The notes: generated by a model from the sequence alone, not told the origin. Counted from the first letter of the stretch, positions 17,168 through 26,970 are shown. The stretch is DNA of 64,000 nt from an uncultured Clostridia bacterium (GCA_937893125.1 CALBHW010000038.1:5447-69446); one strand, 5' to 3'. A program made the numbers and translations.

Positions 17168-17704
17168 ATGAATAAATATTCGGGAACACAAACAGAAAAA
17201 AATTTACAAACTGCGTTTGCTGGCGAGTCGCAAGCAAGAAATAAATATACATATTTTGCCTCAACTGCAAAAAAAGAAGGGTTTGAGCAAATAGCGAGCA
17301 TTTTTGAAAAAACTGCAAACAACGAAAAAGAGCACGCAAAAATGTGGCTTAAAGAGTTGTCGGGAATAGGCAACACAAGAGAAAATCTTTTGTCCGCGTC
17401 AGAAGGCGAAAATTATGAGTGGACGGATATGTACGAAGGGTTTGCAAAAACTGCGGAAGAAGAAGGTTTCCCTGAACTTGCCCGCAAATTTAGAATGGTT
17501 GGTATTATTGAAAAATATCACGAAGAACGCTATCGCAAACTTCTTCAAAACTTAGAAAATGACGAAGTCTTTGCAAAATCAACCGTCAAAATTTGGGAAT
17601 GCCGAAATTGCGGGCATATCGTAATTGGTGAAAAAGCGCCAGCGGTTTGCCCAGTTTGTAACCACCCACAATCATATTTTGAAATCCGCGAAGAAAATTA
17701 CTAA
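17168..17704 (+). CDS. rbr: Rubrerythrin
   Basis: The 178-residue protein has the ferritin-like diiron domain with Glu20, Glu53 and His56, and Glu115 with His118, followed by a C-terminal rubredoxin domain with CxxC pairs at 145/148 and 161/164. Rubrerythrin reduces hydrogen peroxide to water in anaerobes, using electrons delivered through the rubredoxin iron. The length and both metal sites are standard. AAAAGGAG precedes the start. It is a single-gene transcript and points to an anaerobic host. Confidence 0.95.
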   Translation: MNKYSGTQTEKNLQTAFAGESQARNKYTYFASTAKKEGFEQIASIFEKTANNEKEHAKMWLKELSGIGNTRENLLSASEGENYEWTDMYEGFAKTAEEEGFPELARKFRMVGIIEKYHEERYRKLLQNLENDEVFAKSTVKIWECRNCGHIVIGEKAPAVCPVCNHPQSYFEIREENY

Positions 17705-17881
17705 TTTTTGATTAAAAAAATTCAAATTTTGATTAGAAAGACTTAATTTCCGTGCATTTTTTAATAAATAATCAAATAAAGCATTAAATATAAAAATTAA
17801 ACAAAACAGTTTAATAAAACAATTAAATAAAAAAAATTAATAAAAAATTTTAAGAAAGTAGTTAAGAAAAATATAATAAAA

Positions 17882-17932
17882 AAAACAAGAACTTGTATTC
17901 CTTTGATTTTAAGGGAAATGTTCTTGTTTTTT
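17882..17932 (+). terminator. Rho-independent terminator of rubrerythrin
   Basis: ACAAGAAC (17885-17892) pairs with GTTCTTGT (17920-17927), followed by T residues; it lies 180 bases after the stop. The rest of 17705-18106 is nearly pure A/T with no gene seen. Confidence 0.65.
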
Positions 17933-18106
17933 AGTATCGGGGAGTTTATTTTAAGTATAGAATGATAGTTATTTTGACTAGCAATTCAAAGTCATTTTAT
18001 AAATTTGCGTTAAATAAATTGATTAGTGAAAATATAGCATCACATAGTTTTAATTGGGTGTTTAAGATTAGTTTTTTTTGTTCTTTTTTGTCGACTTTTA
18101 GGTTTT

Positions 18107-18559
18107 TTATAGATAGCCCAGTTGAGTGTATCCGACTTCTTTTGCTTTTTCCACTTTAATTTTTGGGTTTGACAAACCATTTCTAAGTGCTTGGATTTTC
18201 TTTCTGACAAGTTTTGCTTGCTCTTTTAATTCGTCTAAACTTGCATAGTCTTTTTCAAAATATTCGTCGTGAGAAGGGGCAAAATTATCTTGCCATAAAG
18301 ACTGATTTAGTTGTTTATCGAAATAGTTGTCAAACCAATTTGTGAGTTTGAATAGGTCGTCACGAAAACTATACTCTTGTTTTCTTTTGTTGTATTTTTC
18401 GACACTGAAATTAAAATTATCGTCAAAATCTTCATAAACGCAATCCTTGTAGTTTTGCGGAATTTCGACTATTGCGTATCCTTTTTCGATTGCCTTTTCT
18501 TCGCCATATAGGGCGATGAAACTAGGGTTAAATTCATTTTTTTTAATACATATTTTCAT
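18107..18559 (-). CDS. Phage-like protein downstream of a tail fibre gene
   Basis: This 150-residue acidic, soluble protein starts with a short beta-like region (KICIKKNEF), then a helical section with WFDNYFDKQLNQSLWQ and a C-terminal coiled segment (ELKEQAKLVRKKIQALR). Its size and its position directly after the fibre-like gene, whose stop lies two bases before this ATG, resemble the small proteins that follow tail fibre genes in Bacillota prophages. No specific family is recognised. A chaperone or fibre-tip role would be a guess. Confidence 0.5.
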   Translation of the reverse strand: MKICIKKNEFNPSFIALYGEEKAIEKGYAIVEIPQNYKDCVYEDFDDNFNFSVEKYNKRKQEYSFRDDLFKLTNWFDNYFDKQLNQSLWQDNFAPSHDEYFEKDYASLDELKEQAKLVRKKIQALRNGLSNPKIKVEKAKEVGYTQLGYL

Positions 18560-18560
18560 A

Positions 18561-19367
18561 TTACACCACCTTTACTCCTATAACTTTTAGCGGAATCAAT
18601 CTATAATATAATACTTGTCCCGCACTGCCTTTATTTGAATAAAGACAGTCTCCGACTTGTAGGGAAGTTTTAGAATTTGCAATGATTCTTCTAGAAAAAA
18701 ATTCATTAGCGTAAGCCGAGTCGGTGCTGATAGAACAAAGATTTACACTTGTCGAGCCGTTGTAGGTGATTGTTCCAAATTGTTCTGGCTCACCGCCCAT
18801 AAAAGAACTGCAAACGATAATAAGAAAATCCCAATCGCTTGAACTTAAAGTAATTGTTTGTGGATAAAAATTGGCGGTTGGTGACGGATTTTCCCATAAC
18901 ACTTTCATACAATCGGTGCTGACTTTTTTACCTAGCAAATCGGTCGTCGCTTTTTGAGTCATTGCGCCGTCTGTGTTTTGCCCCGAAGTCGAATAAAGCG
19001 TGTTTTGAAGGCTAGGCTTATTTTTTATGTAGTCGTCAGAAGTGGAGTCAGTTTGCGCCCAGTCACTTTGAACATTCTTTTTTGCCTCGCTTTCAATAGT
19101 GCCAAGTTTCGCCTTTTCTTCGGTCGTAAAACTAGCGGTCGTGCTATCTAAAACTGTTTTGTTGTCGTGCGTGTGTCGTGCAAGGGTGTTATTTGCCACA
19201 TTATTTTTTTCTGTTGTGTCGTAGTCATTTGTGGACAGTCCCTTGCCGTCAACTTTGTCCACTTTTGTTTTAAACTTTTGTTCCGTGTCCAAATTAAGTT
19301 GTGCTTGTAGTTGCATTTCGCCTTCAAGTCGCAACACTTTGTCTAATAAATAATTTGTTTTGTCCAT
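18561..19367 (-). CDS. Phage tail fibre-like protein
   Basis: This 268-residue protein has features common in phage tail fibre and receptor-binding proteins: an N-terminal helical segment, KVDKVDGKGLSTNDYDTTEK (the recurrent tail-fibre linker), a FTTEEKAKL motif, and QSDWAQTDSTSDDYIKNKPS, a short repeat shared by many baseplate proteins. The C-terminal 110 residues are beta-rich and end in hydrophobic residues. I start it at 19367, where TAGGAG precedes the ATG. There are no other phage structural genes nearby, so this is either a prophage remnant or a domesticated fibre. Confidence 0.65.
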   Translation of the reverse strand: MDKTNYLLDKVLRLEGEMQLQAQLNLDTEQKFKTKVDKVDGKGLSTNDYDTTEKNNVANNTLARHTHDNKTVLDSTTASFTTEEKAKLGTIESEAKKNVQSDWAQTDSTSDDYIKNKPSLQNTLYSTSGQNTDGAMTQKATTDLLGKKVSTDCMKVLWENPSPTANFYPQTITLSSSDWDFLIIVCSSFMGGEPEQFGTITYNGSTSVNLCSISTDSAYANEFFSRRIIANSKTSLQVGDCLYSNKGSAGQVLYYRLIPLKVIGVKVV

Positions 19368-19623
19368 AATTTTTCTCCTACCCATATTTTATATGGCGAG
19401 AAAATCAATTTCAAAAAAAAGTGTCATTTTTTTTATTAAAATAAGGAAAAACTTTTCAAACTCCCGCTTTTTTGTTTTGAGTTAGTGGTTTTAACTTTGC
19501 TTTATTAAAAAGCAATTGTTTGGTATTAACATTTTTTCTAGATAGTTTTAAAAAAAAACAAGTCTATACTTTTAGTGGTTTTAAAGTATAAAAATCAAAA
19601 TTTTTAATTGTCAAAATATGTTT

Positions 19624-19650
19624 TTGATATATGGAAATTTGTGCTATAAT
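19624..19650 (+). promoter_or_regulatory. Extended -10 promoter of the second polysaccharide block
   Basis: A perfect TATAAT (19645-19650) has the TGn extension (19642-19644) and a weak TTGATA (19624-19629). It is followed by a palindromic TATA-rich stretch to 19680. Nothing else was seen in the 19368-19701 gap. Confidence 0.55.
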
Positions 19651-19701
19651 ATACAAATATAAGTATAGTATATATGTATACTTTTTATTAAGGGAGAAAA
19701 A

Positions 19702-20706
19702 ATGGACAATTGTTTAATATCTATTATTGTTCCAGTGTACAATGTGGAAAAATATTTAGACAAGTGTTTGGAGTCTATTGTAAATCAAACATATAAAAAC
19801 ATTGAAATAATTTTGGTCGACGACGGGTCAAAAGATAATTGTCCTGCGATGTGTGACGAGTGGGCGAAAAAAGATAACAGAATAAAGGTTATACACAAAG
19901 AAAATGGTGGATTGTCAGACGCAAGAAATTTTGGACTTCAAAGTGCTAAGGGCGAATATGTTGGCTTTATTGATAGTGACGACTATATCGACACAACAAT
20001 GTTTGAAAAACTTTTAAACAAGACAAAGGAAGAGGACGCCACTATGACTCTTTGTGGTTTAACGCTTTCGTATGAAGATGGAACGGTTAGAAAATATATT
20101 GAAACAAATTTGAAGAATTGCAACGCCCAAAATATAGCAACCTTTTACACCTATTCGCAATTTTGGACGGAAAATAAGGACATTTACACAGATGGCATTA
20201 TGGCAAGCGTGTGTCGAGTTTTATACAAAAAAGATTTTATAGGTTTACATAGGTTTGATAAAGGAATGTATTATGAAGATATACTTTTTAATCTTCCGTT
20301 ACTAAAAAAGAAATCTAAAATTGCGATTGTCAATGAAAATTTGTATTTTTATTGTCAGCGTGCGGGAAGTATAGTGCACTCATACGACGAAGTTAAATAT
20401 AATAAAAGGCTAGATTTTACAAAGACGGTTGTAGAAAGGATAGCGCCTTTAATTGATGAAAGTACATTAAAAGCGTATAAATTTCAGTTATATTATGAAA
20501 TTGTTCTTGAACTAGCCAAAAATGGCAAAAAAGATTTACTTAAAAAGTTTAAAAAAGAAAAATGGTTACAAGAGTACAACTGTAAAGAAAACTACAAGTG
20601 TAAGAAAAAGATTACGACAATTTTTAAATACAAAGTTTTAAACTTTTTGGTTTATAAAAAGGCTTTTAAACTTCTTAAACTTGCTTACAAGATAAAAGGA
20701 AATTAA
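19702..20706 (+). CDS. GT2-family glycosyltransferase
   Basis: This 334-residue enzyme has the GT-A domain in its first 110 residues: SIIVPVYNVEKYLDKCLES, ILVDDGSKDNC, NGGLSDARNFGLQ and the metal-binding FIDSDDYID. The basic C-terminal tail (about 285-334) probably sits at the membrane. It is closely similar in its N-terminal half to the GT2 enzymes at 12806 and 54424. AAGGGAG precedes the start. It opens a block with the epimerase, GT32 and flippase genes. Confidence 0.88.
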   Translation: MDNCLISIIVPVYNVEKYLDKCLESIVNQTYKNIEIILVDDGSKDNCPAMCDEWAKKDNRIKVIHKENGGLSDARNFGLQSAKGEYVGFIDSDDYIDTTMFEKLLNKTKEEDATMTLCGLTLSYEDGTVRKYIETNLKNCNAQNIATFYTYSQFWTENKDIYTDGIMASVCRVLYKKDFIGLHRFDKGMYYEDILFNLPLLKKKSKIAIVNENLYFYCQRAGSIVHSYDEVKYNKRLDFTKTVVERIAPLIDESTLKAYKFQLYYEIVLELAKNGKKDLLKKFKKEKWLQEYNCKENYKCKKKITTIFKYKVLNFLVYKKAFKLLKLAYKIKGN

Positions 20707-20710
20707 AAAA

Positions 20711-21820
20711 ATGAAAAAAATAATGCTTGTTTTTGGCACAAGACCAGAAGCAATCAAAATGTGCCCTTTAGTTAAAGAGTTAAAGGAAAGAAAAAGTTTT
20801 CAAACGCTTGTTTGTGTGACTGGGCAACATAGAGAAATGTTGCACCAAGTCTTGGACGCGTTTAGTGTTGTGCCAGATTTTGATTTGGATATTATGAAAG
20901 ACAAGCAAAATCTTTTTGACATAACAACAAATATTTTAGAAAAAATTAAAGCGGTTTTAGAAGATGTCAAACCTGACATTGTTCTAGTCCACGGCGACAC
21001 ATCGACGACCTTCGTGACGGCGCTTGCGTGTTTTTATCTTCACATTCCAGTTGGGCACGTCGAAGCGGGGCTACGCACATACAACTTAGACTCGCCTTGG
21101 CCAGAAGAGTTTAATAGGCAAGCGGTGAGTATTATTTCAAAATACAACTTTTGCCCAACCGTACTTTCAAAACAAAATTTGCTAAATGAAGGGAAAAACC
21201 CGACAACTTTGTATGTCACGGGAAACACCGCAATCGACGCTTTAAAAACGACGGTTAGGGAAAATTATCAAAACGAAAACCTTGATTGGGCAAGGGGAAG
21301 CAGACTTATTATGTTGACGGCGCATAGAAGAGAAAATATAGGAAAGCCTATGGAACATATGTTTAAGGCAATAAAGCGAATTGTTGACGAGTACGAAGAT
21401 GTTAAGGTTATTTATCCAATACATATGAACCCTGTTGTTCGCGAGATTGCAAATAGAATTTTAGGGAACGAAAGTAGGGTTAGGATAATTGAACCGCTCG
21501 AAGTTGTCGATTTTCACAATTTTCTTGCAAGAAGTTATATGATTTTGACTGATAGTGGTGGCATTCAAGAAGAAGCGCCATCACTTGGGAAACCTGTTTT
21601 AGTTATGAGAGACACAACGGAAAGACCAGAAGGCATTAAGGCGGGGACATTAAAACTTGTCGGGACGGAAGAAGAAAATATTTACAAAAATTTCAAACTT
21701 TTGCTTGACGATGAAAAGGAATACGCAAAAATGAGCAAGGCGCAAAATCCTTACGGAGACGGAACTGCCTGCAAACAAATTGCCGACATTTTAGAAAAAA
21801 ATATTGGAGAGAAAAAATGA
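20711..21820 (+). CDS. wecB: UDP-N-acetylglucosamine 2-epimerase (non-hydrolysing)
   Basis: The 369-residue enzyme interconverts UDP-GlcNAc and UDP-ManNAc in the cytoplasm, supplying ManNAc for surface polysaccharide or teichoic acid linkage units. Visible motifs are FGTRPEAIKMCP at the N-terminus, VHGDTSTTF, HVEAGLRT, the catalytic LTAHRREN and the LTDSGGIQEEAPSLGKPVLVMRDTTERPE segment. Length and motifs are standard for the WecB/MnaA family. It starts four bases after the GT2 gene and overlaps the GT32 gene by four bases, so all are co-translated. Confidence 0.95.
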   Translation: MKKIMLVFGTRPEAIKMCPLVKELKERKSFQTLVCVTGQHREMLHQVLDAFSVVPDFDLDIMKDKQNLFDITTNILEKIKAVLEDVKPDIVLVHGDTSTTFVTALACFYLHIPVGHVEAGLRTYNLDSPWPEEFNRQAVSIISKYNFCPTVLSKQNLLNEGKNPTTLYVTGNTAIDALKTTVRENYQNENLDWARGSRLIMLTAHRRENIGKPMEHMFKAIKRIVDEYEDVKVIYPIHMNPVVREIANRILGNESRVRIIEPLEVVDFHNFLARSYMILTDSGGIQEEAPSLGKPVLVMRDTTERPEGIKAGTLKLVGTEEENIYKNFKLLLDDEKEYAKMSKAQNPYGDGTACKQIADILEKNIGEKK

Positions 21821-22575
21821 TACCAAAAATAATACACTATGTTTGGGTCGGCGGAAAGCCACTAACACCACTAGCAGAAAAATGTATAGAGAGTTGGAAA
21901 AAGTTTTGTCCTGACTACGAAATAAAAAGGTGGGACGAGACCACTTTTGATATAAATGAAAATGTCTATTGCAAGGAAGCGTACGAGTCCAAAAAATGGG
22001 CGTTTGTGTCCGACTACATTCGTTTAAAAGTTCTTTATGATTATGGCGGAATTTATATGGACACCGATGTCGAAGTGACGAAGCCTTTGGATAAATATTT
22101 AGAGTATCACGCTTTTTCGGGGTTCGAAAGAGACGAGCTTATTCCGACTGGCATAATCGGGGCGGAAAAAGGAAATCACTGGATTGAAGAAAACTTAAAA
22201 GTGTATGACAATAGACATTTTATTATAGGTAAGGACAAACTAGATTTAACCACAAATGTTTACTTTATTACAAATAAAACAAAAGAAATGTATCCAAATA
22301 TTGAACTAAAAAATGACTTTTTAGACTTGGGCGATGTTGTTTTTTATCCGTCCGACTATTTTTGCCCAATTGACTACGAAACAAAAATTTGCAATCTAAC
22401 GAAAAATACTTGCACGATACATCATTTTTGTGGGTCGTGGATTGAACCGCCAAAAGGGTTTGCAAAATTTAAGTTTAAGATAAAATCACTTATCAAAAAG
22501 ATTATTGGGAAGAAAAATGTTGAAAAAATAAAAAATCGTAGGAAGAAAAGAAGAGAGAAAAAGAAAAAAAATTAA
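21817..22575 (+). CDS. GT32-family glycosyltransferase (capsular polysaccharide type)
   Basis: The 252-residue protein shows the DXD-containing GT32 pattern: IPKIIHYVWVGG at the N-terminus, WAFVSDYIRLKVLYDYGGIYMDTDVEV with its DTD metal site near residue 88, and HHFCGSW at about 207. The last 45 residues are almost all lysine and arginine with no fold, probably a membrane- or RNA-adjacent tail. It would add hexose units to a lipid-linked intermediate. It overlaps the wecB stop by four bases. Confidence 0.88.
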   Translation: MIPKIIHYVWVGGKPLTPLAEKCIESWKKFCPDYEIKRWDETTFDINENVYCKEAYESKKWAFVSDYIRLKVLYDYGGIYMDTDVEVTKPLDKYLEYHAFSGFERDELIPTGIIGAEKGNHWIEENLKVYDNRHFIIGKDKLDLTTNVYFITNKTKEMYPNIELKNDFLDLGDVVFYPSDYFCPIDYETKICNLTKNTCTIHHFCGSWIEPPKGFAKFKFKIKSLIKKIIGKKNVEKIKNRRKKRREKKKKN

Positions 22576-22694
22576 GTAGCCTATTGAAAAAATCTTTTAT
22601 TTATAAAATGGCTTTAAAAAAAGGCAAGTCTAAAATCTTTAGACAAGCATAAAAAACAATTTTTATGACTTTAAAACAAAAAAAGAAGAAAACT

Positions 22695-24413
22695 ATGACA
22701 AGAACGCAAAATATAAAGAAAAATTTAATATTTAATGTTATAAGATATGCAACAAATATTTTGTTGCAATTTGTTTTGCGTACCGTTCTCATCTATTATA
22801 TGGGGGCGGAATATTTGGGCTTAAACGGTCTTTTTACTAACATTTTTTCGTTTTTGAACCTTGCCGAACTTGGCATTGGGGGCGCTATTGTATTTAGTAT
22901 GTACAAGCCAATCGCGGAAAATGACATTGAAAAAGTTAAAGCCTTGCAAAATCTATACAAAAAGTTTTACATTATAATTGCTATTGTTGTAGGCGTCTTA
23001 GGTGCCGTGCTTACGCCTTTTATAAAATATTTTATGAATGGTGGCGTCGAAGCAGATATAAACATTTATATTCTTTATGTTATGTATCTTGCCTACACGC
23101 TTGTAGGGTATTTTTCGGCACACAAAAGGTCGCTTTTATTTGCCTACCAAAGAAACGACATCGAAAACAAAATAAAAACAGTTTGTTCATTTTTAATGGT
23201 TGGAATACAAATTGCAATTTTGATTTTAACTAGAAATTACTATTTCTATTTTTCGGTAAGTATATTGTTTGCGCTCGTGGAAGGAATTTCCGTGCAAATT
23301 GTTGCAAATAAATTGTATCCCGAAATAAACGGTAAAGCGGAAAAGCTCGACGACCTTACAAAAAAGGAAATTACAAAAAATGTTACGGCGCTAAGCCTAC
23401 ATAAAGTCGGCAAAGCGGTCGTGTTTTCAACGGACAACATTCTTGTTTCGACTTTTTTAGGGCTTGCAATTCTCGGCGTGTACACAAATTATAGTTTGAT
23501 TATAACTACTCTAACGATGATTTCGCAAATGATTTATAATGCGATAACGGCAAGTGCGGGAGATTTGATTGCGAGTTCTAGCACGGAATATGTGTATGAA
23601 AGATACAAAAAAACAAATTTTATTTTTTCATATTATAGCGGAATGACAACGATTTGCCTGGTGACTCTTTTTCAGCCTTTCATTGCAAAATGGACGGGAG
23701 ACGCTAGTTACTTGCTCGACTTTTCAACCGTGTTACTTCTTTGCGTTAGTTATTATTTGACGGGAATGAGAACGGGCGTGTGGGTATACAAAGACGCCGC
23801 AGGATTATTTGATCAAGATAAATGGAAGCCTATCGCGGAAGCACTAGTTAACCTTGTAGTGTCAGTTGGTCTAGCGTATGTTATGGGAATAAACGGCATT
23901 GTTATCGGCACAATCGTGAGTACGCTCGTCGCGCCTTTTTGGGTCGAACCATATGTATTGTACAAGTACTATTTCAAAAAAAGCACGAAACCATTTTTCC
24001 TTCGATACGCGCTCGATGTTGTGATTACTTTAGTTTGCGGAGTCGCAACCTACTTTATTTGTTCCTTTATCCCAACGCCAAACATTTTACTACTTGCGGT
24101 TAAATTTGTAGTTTGCTTTGTGCTTGCAAATGTCCTGCTTATTTTAGCCTATTTGCCAACGGGCGATATGAAAAATACTTTTCAAATTGTAAAATCTTTG
24201 TTTAATAGAAAAACAAAAGTAAAAAGAAATAACAACGACATTTCGCAAAACGACGACTTGCCAAATCAGATAGCGGACAACCAAGAAAAGGATAGTTCGA
24301 AAAATGAAGAGACGGACAACATTGACATTTCAAATAAAGTGAAAACGGTCGACCAACAAATAGACGACTTGCAAAATGAAAAGACTGACGAGCAACGAAC
24401 TGATGAATCATAA
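22695..24413 (+). CDS. Wzx-like polysaccharide flippase
   Basis: This protein of about 572 residues has some 12-14 membrane helices and the MATE/MOP-superfamily pattern of lipid-linked polysaccharide flippases, such as YMGAEYLGLNGLFTNIFSFLNLAELGIG near the N-terminus. It should move the finished repeat unit across the membrane. The last 85 residues are hydrophilic and rich in Asp, Asn and Lys. I prefer the start at 22695, preceded by AGAAG, over an ATG at 22665 with no site. A perfect hairpin (about 22629-22645) lies between it and the GT32 gene. Confidence 0.82.
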   Translation: MTRTQNIKKNLIFNVIRYATNILLQFVLRTVLIYYMGAEYLGLNGLFTNIFSFLNLAELGIGGAIVFSMYKPIAENDIEKVKALQNLYKKFYIIIAIVVGVLGAVLTPFIKYFMNGGVEADINIYILYVMYLAYTLVGYFSAHKRSLLFAYQRNDIENKIKTVCSFLMVGIQIAILILTRNYYFYFSVSILFALVEGISVQIVANKLYPEINGKAEKLDDLTKKEITKNVTALSLHKVGKAVVFSTDNILVSTFLGLAILGVYTNYSLIITTLTMISQMIYNAITASAGDLIASSSTEYVYERYKKTNFIFSYYSGMTTICLVTLFQPFIAKWTGDASYLLDFSTVLLLCVSYYLTGMRTGVWVYKDAAGLFDQDKWKPIAEALVNLVVSVGLAYVMGINGIVIGTIVSTLVAPFWVEPYVLYKYYFKKSTKPFFLRYALDVVITLVCGVATYFICSFIPTPNILLLAVKFVVCFVLANVLLILAYLPTGDMKNTFQIVKSLFNRKTKVKRNNNDISQNDDLPNQIADNQEKDSSKNEETDNIDISNKVKTVDQQIDDLQNEKTDEQRTDES

Positions 24414-24495
24414 AATCAAAAAATAGACATTTCGCGAAACTAATAAAAGTTTATGTACGAAAAAATATAACTAAGTTTAAAAAAGATAGTTAAAT

Positions 24496-24522
24496 AAGCC
24501 ACGGATATTCCGTGGCTTTTTA
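24496..24522. terminator. Terminator between flippase and metG
   Basis: A perfect 9-bp AAGCCACGG/CCGTGGCTT hairpin is followed by T residues. It can serve the flippase on the plus strand and, less well, metG on the minus strand. Confidence 0.75.
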
Positions 24523-24579
24523 TCTAATGATGTTTATAGTTTTCCCTATTCTAACAATAAAGTATTGTCTTATGATATT

Positions 24580-26349
24580 TTAAAAATGACTTTTGTTTTT
24601 TAGCTTTTTAGTAACATTTACTTTTTTTGTCGAAAAAAAGTCTTTTATGTCGAAAGGCTGAGACATAATTTCTTTAAAGTTTGCGAGTTTTTCGTCGTCA
24701 ATTCTTTCAAAAATTGGTGTAATTGTGCCTATTTTGTGACCTTTTTTGATGTTATATTCGCTTGCCTTTTCCCACATATTAGGAGAAGTAACATCGCCAC
24801 CGAGTCCTAATTGCTCCGCCCACAATTTTTGCGTTTTATTTGGAATAATTGGGCTTGCGCAAATGCACAAACTTGCGCAAAGGTTAAGTGCAAGACATAG
24901 AACTTTTTTTGCTTCTTCTTGTTTTTCCGCTTTCATAAGCGCCCAAGGAGCCGATTTTTCGACATAGCCATTCCCGATGACGGCGTAGTTCATAATAAGT
25001 TTATATGCGTCCCTTAGTTCCGCCTTGTCAAACGCGTCCGCAATTTTTTGTGGCATAGTTTTTATAGCGTCAATAATTTCAAGGTCGAGTGCGTTTTTCT
25101 CGTATTCACTTTCAGGGTCAAAATCGTTCACGCTATTAAAGTAACTTTTAAGCATATTCAAACTTCTATTAAATAGGTTACCAAATTTGCCAACGAGTTC
25201 ACTATTAGTGTTGTTTTTGTAATCTTCCCACTTGTAGTCCGTGTCGCGATTTTCTGGAATAATGGTCGTAAGATATGCTCTAAGCGTGTCGATGTCTATC
25301 TTGTCGTCGTCATTTAGGAGCGCGTTACAAAACACGCCGATTTTCTTTGATTTACTAAATTTTTGACCTTCATAGTTTAAGAAATTAAGTCCAACAACAT
25401 TATATGGAAGGTTGTATTTGCCGTTTTCAAGTAACATTGTAGGGAAGAAAACTGTGTGGAATTGGATGTTGTCTTTCCCAACAAAATTGTAAATTTTGGC
25501 TGTTTTGTCGCACCACAAATCTTTGTATTTTTGTTCGCTAAGTTCTTTTGTGATAGAAATGTAGCCGATTGGCGCGTCAAACCAAACATAGAAAACTTTG
25601 TCTTTGTACCCTTCAAGAGGAACAGGGAAGCCCCACTTGATGTCGCGCGAAATACACCTATCTTTCAAGCCTTCTTGAATCCATTTTTTTGCTTCTGCGT
25701 AAACGTGAGGTCTAAAAATATCTTTCTTTTCTTCAACCCATTTTGATAATTTGTCTGTGCCTTTTGACAAGATTAAAAAGATGTGCTTTGATTTTTTAAG
25801 TTTAGCCTTTTCTCCACAAATTTTGCATCTTGCGTCAACTAGGTCGGTAGGGGAAAGCAGGCTGTCGCACTTTTCGCATTGGTCGCCACTTGCCCCCGTA
25901 AACCCACAGTGTGGGCAAGTCCCGACAACGTATCTATCAGGCAAAAACATTTTGTCTTTTTCGCAATAGTACATTTCGGTCTCGCCTTCATTTATGTAGC
26001 CGTTTTCGTAAAGAGTTTTGAAAAAATTGTCGGTGATTTCTTCGTGCGTTTTTGTGTGGGTGTTAGAATAAATATCGTAACTAATGCCTAGTTTTTCGTA
26101 AATTTTTTTGTGAATTTTGTGTAGTTCTTCCGTCAAAACTTCGACAGGAAGTCCAAGCTCTTGCGCGGTCATAAGGCTTGGCGTGCCGTGCATATCGCTC
26201 CCGCCGACATATGTTGTGTCGTATCCATAACTTCTACAAAATCTCGCAAAAATATCGGCTGGCAAATGGCATCCGACAATGTGCCCAACGTGTGGAATGT
26301 TGTTGACATATGTTAGTGCCGATGTAATAAGTCTTTTTTCTTTTTTCAT
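24580..26349 (-). CDS. metG: Methionyl-tRNA synthetase
   Basis: This 589-residue class I synthetase charges tRNA-Met. The ATP-binding HIGH motif appears as HVGHIVG near residue 19, the zinc-binding insert has two CxxC pairs (CPHC...CEKC and CKIC) at about 145-180, and the KMSKS loop appears as KFSKSKK near 332. The helical anticodon-binding domain follows. The C-terminal tRNA-binding OB domain found in many Bacillota enzymes is absent, giving the shorter length. Its start overlaps the dtd stop by four bases. Confidence 0.96.
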   Translation of the reverse strand: MKKEKRLITSALTYVNNIPHVGHIVGCHLPADIFARFCRSYGYDTTYVGGSDMHGTPSLMTAQELGLPVEVLTEELHKIHKKIYEKLGISYDIYSNTHTKTHEEITDNFFKTLYENGYINEGETEMYYCEKDKMFLPDRYVVGTCPHCGFTGASGDQCEKCDSLLSPTDLVDARCKICGEKAKLKKSKHIFLILSKGTDKLSKWVEEKKDIFRPHVYAEAKKWIQEGLKDRCISRDIKWGFPVPLEGYKDKVFYVWFDAPIGYISITKELSEQKYKDLWCDKTAKIYNFVGKDNIQFHTVFFPTMLLENGKYNLPYNVVGLNFLNYEGQKFSKSKKIGVFCNALLNDDDKIDIDTLRAYLTTIIPENRDTDYKWEDYKNNTNSELVGKFGNLFNRSLNMLKSYFNSVNDFDPESEYEKNALDLEIIDAIKTMPQKIADAFDKAELRDAYKLIMNYAVIGNGYVEKSAPWALMKAEKQEEAKKVLCLALNLCASLCICASPIIPNKTQKLWAEQLGLGGDVTSPNMWEKASEYNIKKGHKIGTITPIFERIDDEKLANFKEIMSQPFDIKDFFSTKKVNVTKKLKNKSHF

Positions 26350-26801
26350 TTTAAATTCTCCGTATCAATAATTAAAGTTACAGGTCCGTCGTTAGTGACA
26401 GTGACCTTCATATCTGCTCTAAATTTGCCGTGCTGAATTATTGAAAAAGTGTTTTCAGCCCCGCAAAAATCAATAAATTTTTCATACAATTTTTCCGCCC
26501 CTTGCGGAGGCATACTCTCTAAAAAGTCAGGTCTAAAACCGTGTGATGCGTTGCCATAAAGAGTGAAATTGCTAATGACAAGAAGCCCCGCACCAACCGC
26601 TTTTGGCGAAAGGTTCATTTTCTCATTCTTGTCCTCAAAAATGCGTAGCCCGCAAATTTTTTTGGCAAGTTTCATAGCGTCTGTTTCGGTGTCTGTTTTT
26701 CTAACGCCCAAAAACACGACAAAACCGCGTTCAATTTTGCCGATAGTTTCCTTTGCTACTTCAACTCTTGCATCAAGCACTCTTTGAATAACCGCTCGCA
26801 C
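26346..26801 (-). CDS. dtd: D-aminoacyl-tRNA deacylase
   Basis: The 151-residue enzyme removes D-amino acids and mischarged glycine from tRNA. It has the family N-terminus MRAVIQRVLDARV, a core LLVISNFTLYGNASHGFRPDF corresponding to the conserved SQFTLyad...G.RPsF, and the C-terminal MKVTVTNDGPVTLIIDT (the GPVT hallmark). The usual glutamine of SQF is Asn here. It overlaps metG by four bases, giving a translation-quality operon. Confidence 0.95.
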   Translation of the reverse strand: MRAVIQRVLDARVEVAKETIGKIERGFVVFLGVRKTDTETDAMKLAKKICGLRIFEDKNEKMNLSPKAVGAGLLVISNFTLYGNASHGFRPDFLESMPPQGAEKLYEKFIDFCGAENTFSIIQHGKFRADMKVTVTNDGPVTLIIDTENLK

Positions 26802-26888
26802 GCCTTTTCTCCTTTTTTCAAGCCCTATTATATACTACTGTTACAAAAAAAACAAATAGAAATTGGTCTTTTAAAATAAAAGAAAAAG

Positions 26889-26897
26889 TTATCCACA
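26889..26897 (+). promoter_or_regulatory. Isolated consensus DnaA box
   Basis: TTATCCACA occurs between dtd and the giant lipoprotein gene. It is a single site, so an origin function is not implied. Confidence 0.35.
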
Positions 26898-26970
26898 AAA
26901 AGCCACTATTTTGTGAATAGTTTTAAATGAGTTTTTGCAAAAAGTTCAAAACAAAGTGCATTTTTTTATT

